Assembly (NCBI GenBank): GCA_005281725.1
Contig: SSBO01000008.1
Span: 1,364,001 to 1,428,000 of the forward strand
Reading direction: 5' to 3'
DNA: 64,000 nt
From: Wuchereria bancrofti
Taxonomy: Eukaryota; Nematoda; Chromadorea; Rhabditida; Onchocercidae
The position numbers were made by a program, and so were the translations under genes. The notes under the pieces are model-generated. The model worked only from the letters and a program-made list of their open reading frames with translations, made no database searches and was not told where the DNA came from. Positions 43,101-56,202 of the stretch are shown here, piece by piece (within the stretch, counting starts at the first letter, position 1; every line of letters begins with the position of its first letter).

Positions 43101-45223
43101 GTTTTTCAAGCTTTTTTAAAGCGTTTCAAATATTTTTTTCTTTCTTTTTTTTTTAAATAATGAGACCGGAAGTGGCGCGTAGCTTTAGGAAAAATTCTCA
43201 TCTGTTTTTTTTTTCAGAACTTTTTTCGTCTGTTTCTAAATTGCATCTCTTCCACTTATGTCTTATGTAATTTCTGTGATTCATAGATCTTTGATCAGAT
43301 CTGAGAAATGTAGTTCAACCTTAATTCGGGACAATCAGATCACGCTTAGCTGTAATTGTAGAGTGTCCGATATGTGTTATCTGATATGATATGTGCTATC
43401 CAGAAATGCGATAACATTATAGTGGAATGCGGTGTGAATTAAGTGCTAACATTTGAAATTTGAATTCCTTAATTTTTGAAGAAACCAACACTGATATGGC
43501 TGAAGATACAGAGCATAACAGCTATTTGGATGATGCATTCACTACATCAATGTTGAAAAAAAATGATGAAGCATTGGGGAAGTTGCAGCAGGCGATTGAT
43601 AATAACGAAAATTTTGATATTGGTAAGTGTTTTTGTGATAGATATGAAATAGTATCTAGATTGGTAGCTGAATTTTGTTATTTCTGTATTCTTAGATTTC
43701 ATTAAAGTTTAAGATACCAAGATTTTGATTTCTGATCATAAAAGTTTTGATTTATTAATTCTAAGGTAAATATAATGGACAAAATCAGTTAGTTTAGTTG
43801 AAAATGCTATTAAAGTATCACTATTTTACTGATAGACGAATTAAAGTGTTCGAAAAGCCTTTTGACATGACAAATTTCCGGAGTTATCAGATGTATTTCC
43901 TTTTCATCGTTATTAGTTCTCCATGTTTTTAAATATCCACATCATTAAAAGTCTAACCTGTATTACCAGTTATTCGTGTCTGTAGGCTGAAAATTGTTAC
44001 GGTATCTTTTTTATGGTCGAAATCAATGGTTATGTGAATTTTGAGACTAATATGAATTTTTCAGATGACGTTTCTTTAGTGGACAATGTTTTTTCATACA
44101 AATTCAACAATACAACGGATGTACAGGACAAAATTGCTATTTGTGAAGAATGGCTATGTTTTTTAGCAAAAATTACTCCTATCGCTACATCTCGATGGCT
44201 TTCACATTACCAGTTTAGCATTTATTATACATTTCACATGGTAAGAAATCCATCATTTATAGATTTTCGAAATTTGTGATAATTTCTTTTTACGATTACA
44301 TATAAACATTGTACCATATATAAGAGCGTAAGATTCTTTAATCATTAGAACCATTCTAAAACGTTGTCGCGTCTTAGCAAAAAATAGGATGTTTAAAGCC
44401 TACAAACTGAACAACAAATTCAGCGACATGAACTATCTCGACATGTTGTTGAATGGCAAAATTGAACAGAAACTGTGGTAACCTGCTGCCCAATTTCTAA
44501 AATAGTGATGAGTTTGTTTTTTGTTGTGTTGAATTTTTTTCTTGTTTCAGTTAGCGCTTGTTTTTCGGCATTATGAAAACAAGGATGAGAAGAAGCGTTT
44601 TTATAAGATTTCATTGCCTCTTTTCAAGTATGTGATTCTATTAATATGCATAATAATTTCATACGTATTCGAAATAATGGGAAATTTGGAATTACTTTAA
44701 AAACTTTTAGATTTTAATCCGCTCATTTTCTGTTTATGGATGAAACATCTGACTTATTGCAGGAGTTTGTTACAAGCAACAAATTTAATACCAGAGACTT
44801 CCGAGGAAATCGTAAACACAAAACTGGATGTATTGTTGAGTATTTCCTTTATTGCCGTTCAGTTTTATGATGTGAGCGATCAGGAAATTGTAAAATATAT
44901 AGAGGTAAGCAGATGACTGTTTGCTTTTGCAGGGAAAATTTTTTTTTTCGTTGAGAAAGGCTATCGGCATTATTTTCTTTTTTTTTGCTGCGCTTGTAAT
45001 GATGACTTATAAAGCATATGTCAACGACATTGTCATTGGGAAAAGGGAATTTGGTTGTTTCAGTAGTTTTATCTTTTAGCGAGAAATGCGTTCTGTCGGA
45101 GATTCAGTGGCTGGAAATTATTCATCGGAAGCAGCAACACTGATGGTGCAAAAAGTTTTCCGAATCAGCAATAATTTAGAAGAACGCAGACGCTTGCTTA
45201 GTGGCAAAGTTGAATATACTTGA
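40119..45223 (+). CDS. FLYWCH-type zinc-finger protein with unplaced C-terminal half
   Basis: Predicted 502-residue protein, probably nuclear. Exons: 40119-40149, 40389-40578, 40856-41131, 42282-42439, 42558-42626, 42987-43091, 43482-43622, 44065-44240, 44551-44627, 44763-44904, 45080-45223. All eleven phases agree. Residues 40-125 resemble a FLYWCH finger: a short hydrophobic strand (HVIMYRS), then YYRC with Cys87, Cys101 and the closing PHQC (His122, Cys124). There is an extra Cys90. Residues 140-325 are acidic and Ser/Thr/Gly-rich, probably disordered. Residues 325-502 look helical and ordered (WLCFLAKITPIATSRWLSH, RRRLL) but match no family I recognise. FLYWCH proteins bind DNA in C. elegans (for example the FLH proteins and PEB-1). 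The gene converges on the homeobox gene with 402 bases between stop codons. Confidence 0.82.
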
Positions 45224-45625
45224 TTTGCTGTTTTCGCTTTCACATTTCCTATTGTTTTAAAATGATAGAAGATTGTGAAGAGAAAAAATGGACTTTTGTA
45301 TTTATATGGCAGTGGATTACTTAAAATGCTTTCTCCAAATGGGTCCTGAAGGAAAAGCATAGATAAAATATATTTCCAATCGGTTGTTTTGAAAATTCTT
45401 GTACTCTTTCTTTTTCTCGAAATATTTTTAGAAATAGTTTTAACTTTTCCCATGAGTGATTAAAGGTATTTCGTTGAGCGTCTTAGTTTTAGGATCCATT
45501 TCGACCTTTTTTTTTGACGAGTTTATTAGGATATAACGTTAATTTTAGACGAATAAGTTATACTGTTTCCAAATAATTTTCATTCATATACAGTAATCTT
45601 AGTTGCATTTAATATTTTTATGTTT
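45224..45625. other. Short convergent spacer
   Basis: Shared 3' UTR space between the FLYWCH gene (plus) and the homeobox gene (minus). No other coding sequence was seen. An open frame on minus at 45118-45453 overlaps the last FLYWCH exon and has no support. Confidence 0.6.
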
Positions 45626-48405
45626 TTATTGTAGAACTCCAGCAAGTAAGATGTTGTTACTAGATGAAACTTCATGTCCACAATTTCGTTCTTCATCATT
45701 CTCGCTATTTTGTCCGAGACTATTACCACCGGATTGTGTGCTCTTTTGAGCGCGAATATCTTCTTTCATACGTCTCATCTTTTCTTGTTTTCGAAATTTG
45801 GCTCGTCGATTCTGAAACCAAACCTGCAATTGAACTTAATGAATTGATGAAATTGGTCAGAAATTGCGATAGCTGACATAAAAGTAATATATCAAAAATT
45901 ATCGATTGATGATATTGCAAGAATCATATGAAAAGCATTTTTTGGGAAACATACGAATTTTTGAATATCTAAATGACAAGCTTTTAATTTTTTTTTATCA
46001 ACTAGCTTTTTTTTTTCTTTTTTTTTAAAATAATTCCTCCTGAATGACTGAAGAGAATTAAAGGAACAAAAAAAAAAGTCAACCTGTACTCGAGCTTCTG
46101 TCAAATCAATTCTCATTGCTAAATCTTCCCGAGTGTAAATATCCGGGTAATGGGTTTCCAGGAATGCTCGTTCTAGTTCTTTCAACTGTCCAGATGTAAA
46201 TGTTGTTCGAATTCTACGTTGTTTCCTTCTTTCCATTGGATTATTCCTACCACAAATGGCACCTTTAATTAACACTCTAACTTTCATAAATAATTTTATA
46301 TGGTTGATTCATACAGATTATAAATTTTAGCACAAATTTTGATTACAAAGATTTCCCCCTAAACTTTTAGGAAATTAATTTAAAAAAAAAAAAAAAAGGC
46401 AAGTAACTATCATTCCCAAAAGAACTGATTTACTGATCATCAATGATTTATTGTCTCTCTCTTTTTTTTTTGTCATTTCAAAGAAATAGAAGAGGAAAAA
46501 AGAATTGCAGAATTATCAATGATAATATTACCAACAAGTGATGATCCCTGTATACCAGCCATTAAGCCAGCTGTATTAGCTCGCATTGCATCAGCTGTTG
46601 AAAGGAGAGATGTTTGATTTTGATATAGTTTATATTGAAGTCCTTAAATTTTATCAATTATAGCAAAACTTTTTAATGTTCATTAACAACAATTCACTGA
46701 TCTTGCAATTTGAATTTTGTAAGAGTAGAAATTTCATGAAAAAGAAGAATGATTTGATAAAGGTTAGGATGGAATAGAATGAAATTTCTGAGTATTTCAT
46801 TTGAATTTTGTATGCTATATCAAAGTTCTGAAATGAATTGTAATCGTTTATCAAAATTAGATTACAATGATAATCTTTAAATAGCTCATCTGGGATAGAA
46901 AATCATAAAGAATAAAGGTGAACATTTCTAATTTAAATGGAAATAAAGTGAGAAATGATAAGTTAACGATGGTCTTGAACATGAACTTTAAACTAATGCA
47001 TTAGAAAAAATTAATATTGTTTTAAGTACTTTTTTTTTATTAGTATTGTCACTTAACTTCTGTTAGTTTATTTTATCCAGTAATTTACTTTTTTAATCAT
47101 TCAGATTATTCCTTATTTTTAACTATATTTCTTTTCCTTTTTTTTCCTAATTCAAAAATCACATTTAACTTCTGTTAATTCATTTTATCCAATGATTTAC
47201 TTTCTTTTCTTTACGAGTCATAAAGTCATGTTTCATTCATAATATTTCTCAAAAAGTTTAGCTGAACGAAAATTATTTCATTATGAGACTGAAATAATTT
47301 AAGAGTTTAAAAGATGAGTTTTATGTAATGTTAATATATTTAAAAGTAAGAATGTTAAAACTTATTAAAATTTTTCTTTCTTTTGCTAGTTTCAAGAAGA
47401 TTATTTATATTTATAAAATGTTAGAAAATGAAATTAGTCTAGGATCAAAAGTATATTTAATTAACAAAGAATGATTTAATTGCATTTATTTTATTCTTGA
47501 TGATAAATAATTGAGAATAGTCTAAATTAAAACTTAAAGGTGTATTTTTTTTTTTTTTTGAAAGAAGGAGGAAAAAGAGCAAAACAAAGAATTCAATTTT
47601 TAATAAAGAAAAAACAGAAAAAAAAGGGTTTTTTAAAACATTAAAATTTTCTGAGAAGAAAAAAGAGGAAAAATGAGCATTTTGTTGTCATAACTGTTTT
47701 ATTTTATATAAATTCCAAAACATAAACACATACATACAAACAGATAAACAAACATAAATATTGAGAGTTGAATCCGTCAAACCGGAAAATAAATTTACCT
47801 GTTTGTAGGAAAGCATGCAAAGAATCGGTTGTACGATAGGGTTGTGGAGTAGTAGTTGCATTCGTAATTGTCTTTGTTGTTGACGTTGTTGTTGTTGTTT
47901 GTATCGAAGTTTGTAACATTGACTGATGATGTCCAACGGTCAAATGTCTTGAAAAGTTGAAAAATACTAATCCTAATTTTTCTTGTATCCAAATTTTAAC
48001 AATTTATATTTTACAATATTATATTTTGTGAATTTCTTTATAGTTCAAAAAATGAAATTTTGTTCTTGTTTTTTTTTTTAAGTTTGTTAAATAAATTTTT
48101 AAATTATCCATGCAGTTTTTCTTTTCTTTTTTTTTTTTTCATTTTTATTTTCTATGAAAATTTATTCACCTCGTATTTCCCGTTAATTGTCCATATGAGT
48201 TAGCATATTGTTCATAAAGCTGTTGATGTTGTTGTTGTTGAATCGTATTACTGTATGCTGTAGCCATTGATGATCCATTAGTATTTGTTGTTGTTGTAAA
48301 ATTTAAATTTGGATTTAAACTAAATGTATCAAATGTATTTCGATCATAACCAGTTGTTGTTACAGGAGCTGTAGTAAAATAGCTACCATAATCTACCATA
48401 TTCAT
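45626..48405 (-). CDS. ceh-17: Paired-like homeodomain transcription factor, CEH-17/PHOX2 orthologue
   Basis: Predicted 290-residue DNA-binding regulator. Exons: 48170-48405, 47799-47947, 46532-46642, 46084-46262, 45626-45823. All phases agree. The homeodomain is residues 180-239. [31 protein letters not shown] and [19 protein letters not shown] are almost identical to vertebrate PHOX2 and C. elegans CEH-17. Gln50 (residue 229), Trp48 and Asn51 are in place. An intron splits the homeodomain between positions 46 and 47, a common site in paired-class genes. The N-terminal half is rich in Asn, Thr and Gln, starts [10 protein letters not shown] (as in PHOX2 YSYL/YADF-type starts) and contains YKLY before the homeodomain, like the YKLF of PHOX2. 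In C. elegans this gene acts in a few neurons (axon growth). A TTTTTAG site lies one base before the ATG, so the mRNA may be trans-spliced there. Confidence 0.93.
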
Positions 48406-51400
48406 CCTAAAAATTATCATTGCAATTATTTTTAAATGATAATTGCAAATTTGTACAAAGTATTATTCTTACTTCTAAAAATATATACCAATCTTATAAC
48501 AAAAAAACAAGTCAAAAAAAAAATTAAGAAAAAAAAACTTTGTGGAAACAAGAAATATTGCTGTATTTTAAAAAAAAATTTTTAAAAAATGAAAAAAACA
48601 ATTTATTTTTTTAAAAAAAATTTTTGAGAAATTCTCGAATGAAATATTTAATGTTTCGTCATTCGTTTCATCTCTTAGATGTTTCATCTTTTATGCCTAG
48701 CTAATATTTTATACTATAATTAATTAAGTTGTCGTATCTGATTAAATTATTAAAAGTTCATTGTTAGTTAATTCTAGTTACATTAACATATTAATGATAA
48801 ACGTTATCATTACCTTATACCTTAGATTATCGTATTTCAATTTAAATTTAATCTATTATTACGGTAATTGAAATTAATCTAATTTTTTGTAACATAATTA
48901 AATGTTTATTAAAATTGATGTATTATGGTATAAAATAATTGCAGTTGCAATATATATTATAATAATATATGATAATGTAAATTATGATAAATATTACTGG
49001 AATATAAATCACTATACAAGCAAATATTTAATGATAAATACTCATTTAAGTTAATTTAAGTCATTTGTAAATGAATGAAATTTCTTCTGTTCAAATGAAG
49101 AAATAAATAAGAAGAAAAATGAATAAACGAATTTAATAAATAATAGAATTCATATTGGAAATAGAAAAAAAAACTCAATCAAATATATAAAAAAGATTTA
49201 GTTTGAAACCGATGAAATCATCATTTGAGAATTTGGTTTAGAATATTTATTCAACAAAAATTATATGACTTCGTGATGCTTCGTAGTTAGTCATTGCTCC
49301 ACCCTCAAATAAGCTTAATGGTTTCATTCTCCAACCAAACTAATATATTTGGCTCATTTTGTCCTATTTCTTACTCTTCACATCTGGCCAAATATTATGG
49401 CCGATTACGGTAAGTATCAAACTTTCAAACATATTTGTATTTCTTTTTTTTCTCCCTCTCTCTCTCTCTCTCTGTTTCCTTCTCCTCTTTCTTCCTCTTC
49501 TTTCTTTCATCCCTCAATAATGTACGATGGAAAGAAAAAAATATAAGAGATTACCGAAGAATTTGATTTAAAAAAGTCAAAAAGAATAGTTTAAATCTGA
49601 CTAATTGATTATATAATTTCAACTCTTCTTATCCATGAAAAACTATTAAAAATTAAAAGAGTAAAGTGTATTTTATTAAATCAATAAGTTGTCACATTAG
49701 TTAATCATCCATTTATTATTATGATCAATTGATTGATTAACGAAAAATAATGAACGGCTTAAATTTTATTTAGTTCTTAATTAAAAACACTTACGTACAA
49801 AATCTTGCAATTTGCAAACATAATTTTAAGGGAAAAAAAAAACCTTTCAGCTAAAATTTAAATATCTAAATATATTTAATGTTTAATTTATACTATCAAA
49901 AGAAACTAAACATATCATTATTAGTTGCTTCTGTTACTTTAAATTGTCACATATTGCAATTTATCGTTTGCAGCACATCAGAAATTAAAAATTCTATGTT
50001 TTTGCCCATAAGTAAAGCTGGAAACAAAGCTAAACATTACTTACTTAAGATAAACTAAATCCAAGAATCCAATCAGAAATTATATTTATGAAAATTAAAA
50101 GCAAACAAATATTTCAGAAAATTTAAAAGGCTTTAGCATTTTTTGCATTAAAATGCTTACTTTCACTTTCACAATTTCAATTATATTTTTGTTTTTTAAT
50201 ATTTTAGGCAAAAGACTAAGATAGGATGGAATGACTGACCACTGTCCAGTATGTTTGAACAAAAATGAATGACCAGGAATATTATCAAGCTAAAATAAAG
50301 TTTCATTTATTGGGGACAATGATATTAATGCTGGGAAGCATTCTGGATAAGATTGGAAATGTGTCGTCCAACTATAGAAAGCTCTTTTATCTTATTAGCA
50401 ACGATCTTTGTTAGATGGCAATCAACGAATGCATCTCTTTAGCATTGAGAAAGTGATACATTTCTCAATCCTATCGTAATCCTAAAATTTAATCTAATAC
50501 AAATTTACATATTAAATTTATCAAATCTTAAATGGCAAATTGCAGAAAAATAAGAAAACAGAAAATGGGAGAAAAATACTTATGTGTAAAAATTTAATTT
50601 TTATCTTTTTCTATAAAGTTTAGTTTTCCTCTCCTTTTTTTTTCCTGGAAATTGTAAAAAAAAACAGATAGGAAATGAAATAACAGTACATTTATATGAA
50701 TATTTATTGAGGAGGAAATTTAACTGTTAATTTTAACAAAAGTTTATATTTGTTTAATCTTACCGTGATCAAATCTTTCAGAAAAATAAACAGATGTGTA
50801 TTGGAGTGATTGTTGCGCTATTCAATAGATTAGTTGCACAAGAAACATCCACTTGACCTTTAACCCTAGTGAAAATTCAGTCCTACCAATAACAGCAGTA
50901 GCAGTAGTAACAAGGAAATGAATTAATTAATGGGAACTAATTTACAATAATTCTGCATCTTCTTCCATTAATCTTCCAGATTGGCGCAAAAATACGCTAC
51001 AATTTAAATTAATCATCAAAATACATAAAATCATTTGATATCTTATTTGATTTGATATCCGACACTTAACAGATTTATTTAATTCATCCATTGTGTAGCT
51101 GATATTCTACTCATCTTTTTTTATATAAATACATTTCAATAATTGCTAAATTCATTTGATCTGTTGCAGTAAATAACTTACTGAAATAATTGATTACTTA
51201 ATTTAATAACTTTGTGGTTTATATCGTTGTGTTCATTCTTTGTTATTAAAACTAATAGAAATATTAAATATTCGATTGTTATTTAACCTTCATTCATACT
51301 TTATTACCATCTTATTTACTTTATCGTTTGAAATTTCCAAGGCATCACTTAATTTAATTACTTATACATATACATATGGTTACTTCAATCTTGCTTAAAT

Positions 51401-52691
51401 ACTTCATTAGTTAATTAGCTTTAGGCATTGTTTAGTCATACTTAAATATTCGATTATTTAATTTGAACTACCATAAGCAACTCGTCTCTTTTGCTTATTA
51501 CACAGTACAGTCTACTGTAATTCTTTCACTTAATGCTATCAAATCCTTAATCAGTGATAAAAATGTAATAAAATGTGACATTCTTCCGGGTCTGCTGATT
51601 ATTTCATTGCATTGTACTCCTGTCTTACGGTAGCATCGACAACAACTACAGTACCCTTCGACAGACTGCAGTAGTACAACTAACTATAACAGTAATTTGA
51701 CTGGCCTATTCCAACCAAAATTCGTTGTGCGACGAGATAGTAGATTTGTGTTATTTTCATAAGTATACTATGAAAACAATGATATCGATGTCCTTTATAT
51801 TCATTGTAATTGTTGGACGATGTGATTTTTTTTGTTTTTCTTTGACTATCTATGAAATTATCTTTGAAATTATTTTATCAAACTTCGTAAGTTATCAGCT
51901 AATTGTTATCTTTACTGTTGTCAGTTAGAATAAACGTTATGCGTATGATTAGCTCTTGAAGTAACATTAATGAATACAATCAAGTGTTATAGTACTAAAT
52001 CGTTAACAAAAAACACGAGAAATTGCAAGATTTACAAAATATTCGTTACATAACATTTTTTCAACCAAAATTTTGAGATTTTCAAACTTGAAAGACCTAT
52101 TTCGCGAGCAGTTGGCTGCGTGGTCTGCAATGACATGTTCTATATTTCACAGCTAGCTGAAACTGCGTATCTAGATGTGCAAGTTTCTGTTTTCGAATTA
52201 TTCCTTTTCTTTCGAATTTCATTTCTCAATTTTAATTTAACATCTATCTTCCTGTCTGTGTAATTTTCTCTTCTTTGTTGTCTCCAAAATTTATCAATTT
52301 CAGTTTAATTGTACGATTAGTTTTAAGATTTAAAATGTGCTCTTAAAAAGATGCAATAACTAGCGACACGGATTATTTCCAAAATTTAACTAGGGAAATG
52401 TCGGGTGCATCCATTATTTAAGGAGTCAGTAGATTTTAGAGTGTTCACTCATATCTAAAAATATGCAGGAATACTAAATCACAATATCGGAACACCTCTA
52501 AAATTATTTAAGGGTATCAGTAGCATTCCCATCAATTATATCAGCTAGTTAGACTTTTCTGCGTTGAGTGAAATGTAATTTTGGTATTCGAATGTTTGTT
52601 TTTCGTAAAGTTTCAGTAATATTTTATATAAAATGAATTTTAGAGCAGTTGAAAAGCACGCCAGCATTATTGTATTTAGTGGAAAAGCGTA
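48406..52691. other. Divergent intergenic region (ceh-17 / RPF2)
   Basis: About 4.3 kb of AT-rich DNA upstream of both genes, so it probably holds the regulatory DNA of the homeobox gene. There is a (TC)n tract at about 49452-49474. No exon with both splice signals and family similarity was found. Confidence 0.5.
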
Positions 52692-55348
52692 ATGGGAATT
52701 GGTAATTTGAGGTTGGTTTAATTTATGTTGAGGTTTTATTTTTTTTATTCCAGAAAGAGTTAGATTCTTGGATTAAATAACTAATTATGGAGATTTCGAA
52801 CAGGAAGTGGGGATTTAAATAAATGGTGGTTTTGCGATTTCATAAACTCATTATACCTTGATATGTAATCACTATGACCTGAAAGTTCTAGTATATTAGT
52901 GTGGTAGTTCTAGTATATTAGTGTGGTAGTTATCAATTTCCGGAGTGAGTATTGTTTTATATCATTTTTGATGTTTTTGCTGATTTCATTTTTTTTTTTT
53001 CATTCCTGGTACTCAAGATATTCTTAGGTGTTTGATAGTTCTTGTTTTTGTTCCCTTCCATATGTAATTTGTCGGGTATTTGGTATTTCAATAATCTTTA
53101 TTCTCTCTCAGAATATGAGACTATTTCTTCATTTCTAACAATAGGCAATAATTACTGTTTGTTTTAGGAAGGCAAAAACACGTCGTGGCAAACGATTTCT
53201 AGAAAATCGTCAACCAAAAGTTGTTGAGAATGATAAAACAGCTATAATCGTAAAAGGCGGTAAAACAAACCAAATTGTTACTGATGCTTTAGCTGACCTG
53301 TATGCTTTGAAAAAGCCATTGGCTATGCGCATGAAAAGGTTTGACCTTAATGATAATCATTTTTTTTTTTTTTTTTTTGCTGTACAAGATTTATGATGCA
53401 GTTTCTCACTGAGAGCACTTATGATTTTGTGAATAAGTTTGCATATCAGTGGTACGTAAGCTACAATATCACGAATAATTTAATTTTTTCGTATTTTTAG
53501 GCATAATCCAATTCATCCCTTTGAAAATGATATTGAATTGGAGAATTTTGCAATGAAATATGACACATCGTTATTTTTGTTTGGTTCAAATTCTAAAAAA
53601 CATCGGAATAGTTTGGTTATGGGGCGTATGTATGACTGTCATGTGCTCGATATGGTCGAATTACAGATTGAAAATTTTGTTAAATCTGCAGATTTCGATG
53701 TGAGTTTAATTATATAAAATGGAAATAGAAGCATTCTTTAACTTGATTTTTAAGTTTTATGGGAATCAAACTGTAGAATTTTATTAAGCTCATATATGAA
53801 ATTTTGGTAATGATATAATGATGATATAATTCGATCAGAAGTGTTAGAAAGTCTGAGGCTTTTTAGTAATTTTGACGTGCCTAAGTTACTATATAAATTC
53901 AAATGCCTACTATATAAACCGAAATGTACTACAGTAATTACTGTTCTACTAGCCACAGAATTTAGATATACACTTTCGTGATACTCGTGATACCAAAAGT
54001 ATCGCTTATAGGAAAAAAAAATATCTTAAGCGAAACCCTATTGCTGTTATTCCTATAAGCAATGCTACAAGCATTTCAGTAACCTTTCGAGCAACTTTTT
54101 TTTTTTTGAGGTTTTATAGAACTTTCTTACGAGCGATTATTTGCAATCGTAACGCCAATAAGTTTCATTTTGTAATATGTATTTGATATTTGTTTGTCTG
54201 ATTTGAGAGAATTAATAATTTTAAAAGTGTGACATTTTTCCTGCTTTCTTTCCTTTAATTTTTCCCTAGAACTTTTCGTTCTGAAAATTATATCAAATAA
54301 AAACGCACAAAATTTCAGTCAGCCAAAGTATCTCTTGGTTGTAAACCTTGTATAGTTCTGCAAGGAACAGAATTTGAAAAAGATGAATCGATGAAGCGTA
54401 TTGGTAATTTGATGGTCGATTGGTTTCGTGGTGCAGTGGTTGAGAATATACGCTTACAAGGATTGGAACTTGTTATTTCGCTGACTGCTCTAGAGCAGAA
54501 AATTTATTTTCGAGTGTACAGGTACGTGTGGCAAATTACTGAATTTTCCTCGTTTCATGTTTCAAACTTTTTTATTATACAAAAGTTGATTTCGTCAGAT
54601 CAGAGATAATTGCCAGCAATTCTTGCCAAACTATATCCACAATAAATAAACTTGTTGATTCGGTTAGCTTGTGGGAAGGTCCACGTCCTAGATTCTAGAT
54701 GAAAGATGGAAGAGAGGACTTAGTACGACGAATCAGCAGATTGGTCACATCCAGGCTAGGATCAGTTATTACTTATCACAACTACCGAGTAATTAAGTTC
54801 TAAATAAATTTCTTTCAAAATTTAGGACCTGTTTGAAAAAGTCAACGGGTACAACGCCAAGGGTAGAACTTGTTGAAATTGGACCACGAATTGATTTTTC
54901 GGTACACCGAAGTAAATTTGCCAGTGAAAGTCTTTTCCGAGAAGCAATGAAACAACCGAAACAAATCTTGGTAAATATTCTTTATTAATTTGGCCAGTTC
55001 ATTAGCCGTTTTGGTTATTGTTTGATGAGGAGTGAATTGGAGTGGAGAAAAGGGATTTAATCTTTACGAGTCTGATAGTTCCTTTGAAATGGAAAAAGTT
55101 TTTTTTTTGACATAGATGGGTTTTGATTTGGAGGACAATACTGACGGAAGAAGTAGAGAAATGTCATTCCAAATTTCTGTTGAACTCTTGATTTTTAGGC
55201 TAAAAAACGAAAAAATATGTCAACGGATGTGTTTGGCACTGAGCTTGGGCGTGTTCATGTCGGTAAACAGAACATTGATAGCATGCAGACAAAGAAAATG
55301 AAGGCCTTAAGAGGAAACAAGAATAAAGAAGCTGCGATAAGCAATTGA
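52692..55348 (+). CDS. RPF2: Ribosome production factor 2 (Brix-domain protein)
   Basis: Predicted 295-residue nucleolar factor. With RRS1 it brings 5S RNA, uL18 and uL5 to the pre-60S ribosome. Exons: 52692-52711, 53168-53338, 53501-53699, 54319-54521, 54826-54970, 55199-55348. All phases agree. The order of conserved blocks matches RPF2: KAKTRRGKRFLENR, ADLYALKKPLAMRMKRHNPI, SLFLFGSNSKKHRNSLVMGR, MYDCHVLDMVELQIENF, VDWFRGAVVENIRLQGLE, TPRVELVEIGPRIDFS, and a basic tail with TKKMKALRG. The length is close to the usual 300-310. The 20-nt first exon (MGIGNL plus a split Arg) was chosen because it is the nearest ATG with a donor in the right phase, and it is the weakest part. The gene converges on DCTN6. 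Confidence 0.92.
52884..52927 (+). repeat. Exact 22-bp tandem duplication
   Basis: AGTTCTAGTATATTAGTGTG plus GT is repeated twice without change (52884-52905 and 52906-52927), followed by four bases of a third copy. It lies in intron 1 of RPF2. It looks like a recent slippage or duplication event. Confidence 0.95.
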
Positions 55349-56202
55349 TCCTAATTGAAATTTGAGGAATGGATAATTTGTTTGGAAATGAAACTTGAAG
55401 TGCATCTTCTGTTGTAAGCGACATAGTTCAAGGAAGATAAACAAGGTGGTAACTGACTGGAGGGTTACTCTTTCTTTTGGGTTTTAAGTCAGATTTTTCA
55501 CTTGGAGAAAAGATGAAATTTCCCAAATCTCTAAAAATCGAAGGCTTTCCAGGAAAAATACAAAATTCTCTTTTCGATTGTTTTAGTGGGAAGCAGTGGA
55601 TTACGAAAAGAACCAAATTATCGAACTTTAATGATTAGTATCCATAATTTTTACAGTCCTCCGTTCCTCCATTTTGCCTTTTTGATGAGTGCCTATAGTT
55701 TTTCGGTTCTTCTTAGTTATTCGTTCAGCAAATATCTTTTCACTGTCGCAGATCGGTAGTGACCGTCAATTCTTTCGATGAATTATTCTAACAAAAAAGA
55801 AAAAAATATTTGGTATGTATACATTGCTATCAAACTTTCCAGAGGAATAATTCTATGAGTAGTATCTTTTTAAAACTTAAACTGTAAAAATTTATCGCAA
55901 ATTCAAGGCAGCTTATATTTCGTTTATTTTGTATTAATAATTTTCAAATGCTTTTGAGGTGAAGAGTTGAAAAAGTCTTTAATGATTATATATAGTAATA
56001 TGAATACAAACTTTTAGAAGATTCATCAGGCATCATTAAGAACCAAAAACTTGTGTTTTTTTTTTCTTTTTTTTTGTATATCCCTCTCTGATCAGTTGTA
56101 AGATTTTGAATGGAAGATGCTATGAAAGAGATTAACAAAAATAATTTACGGAATTTGAATTTTTGTATCATGACTCATTATAAGGGATATGGAAGTAAAC
56201 CA
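55349..56202. other. Convergent spacer (RPF2 / DCTN6)
   Basis: About 850 bases between two convergent stop codons, expected to hold both 3' UTRs. No further coding sequence was seen. Confidence 0.6.
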
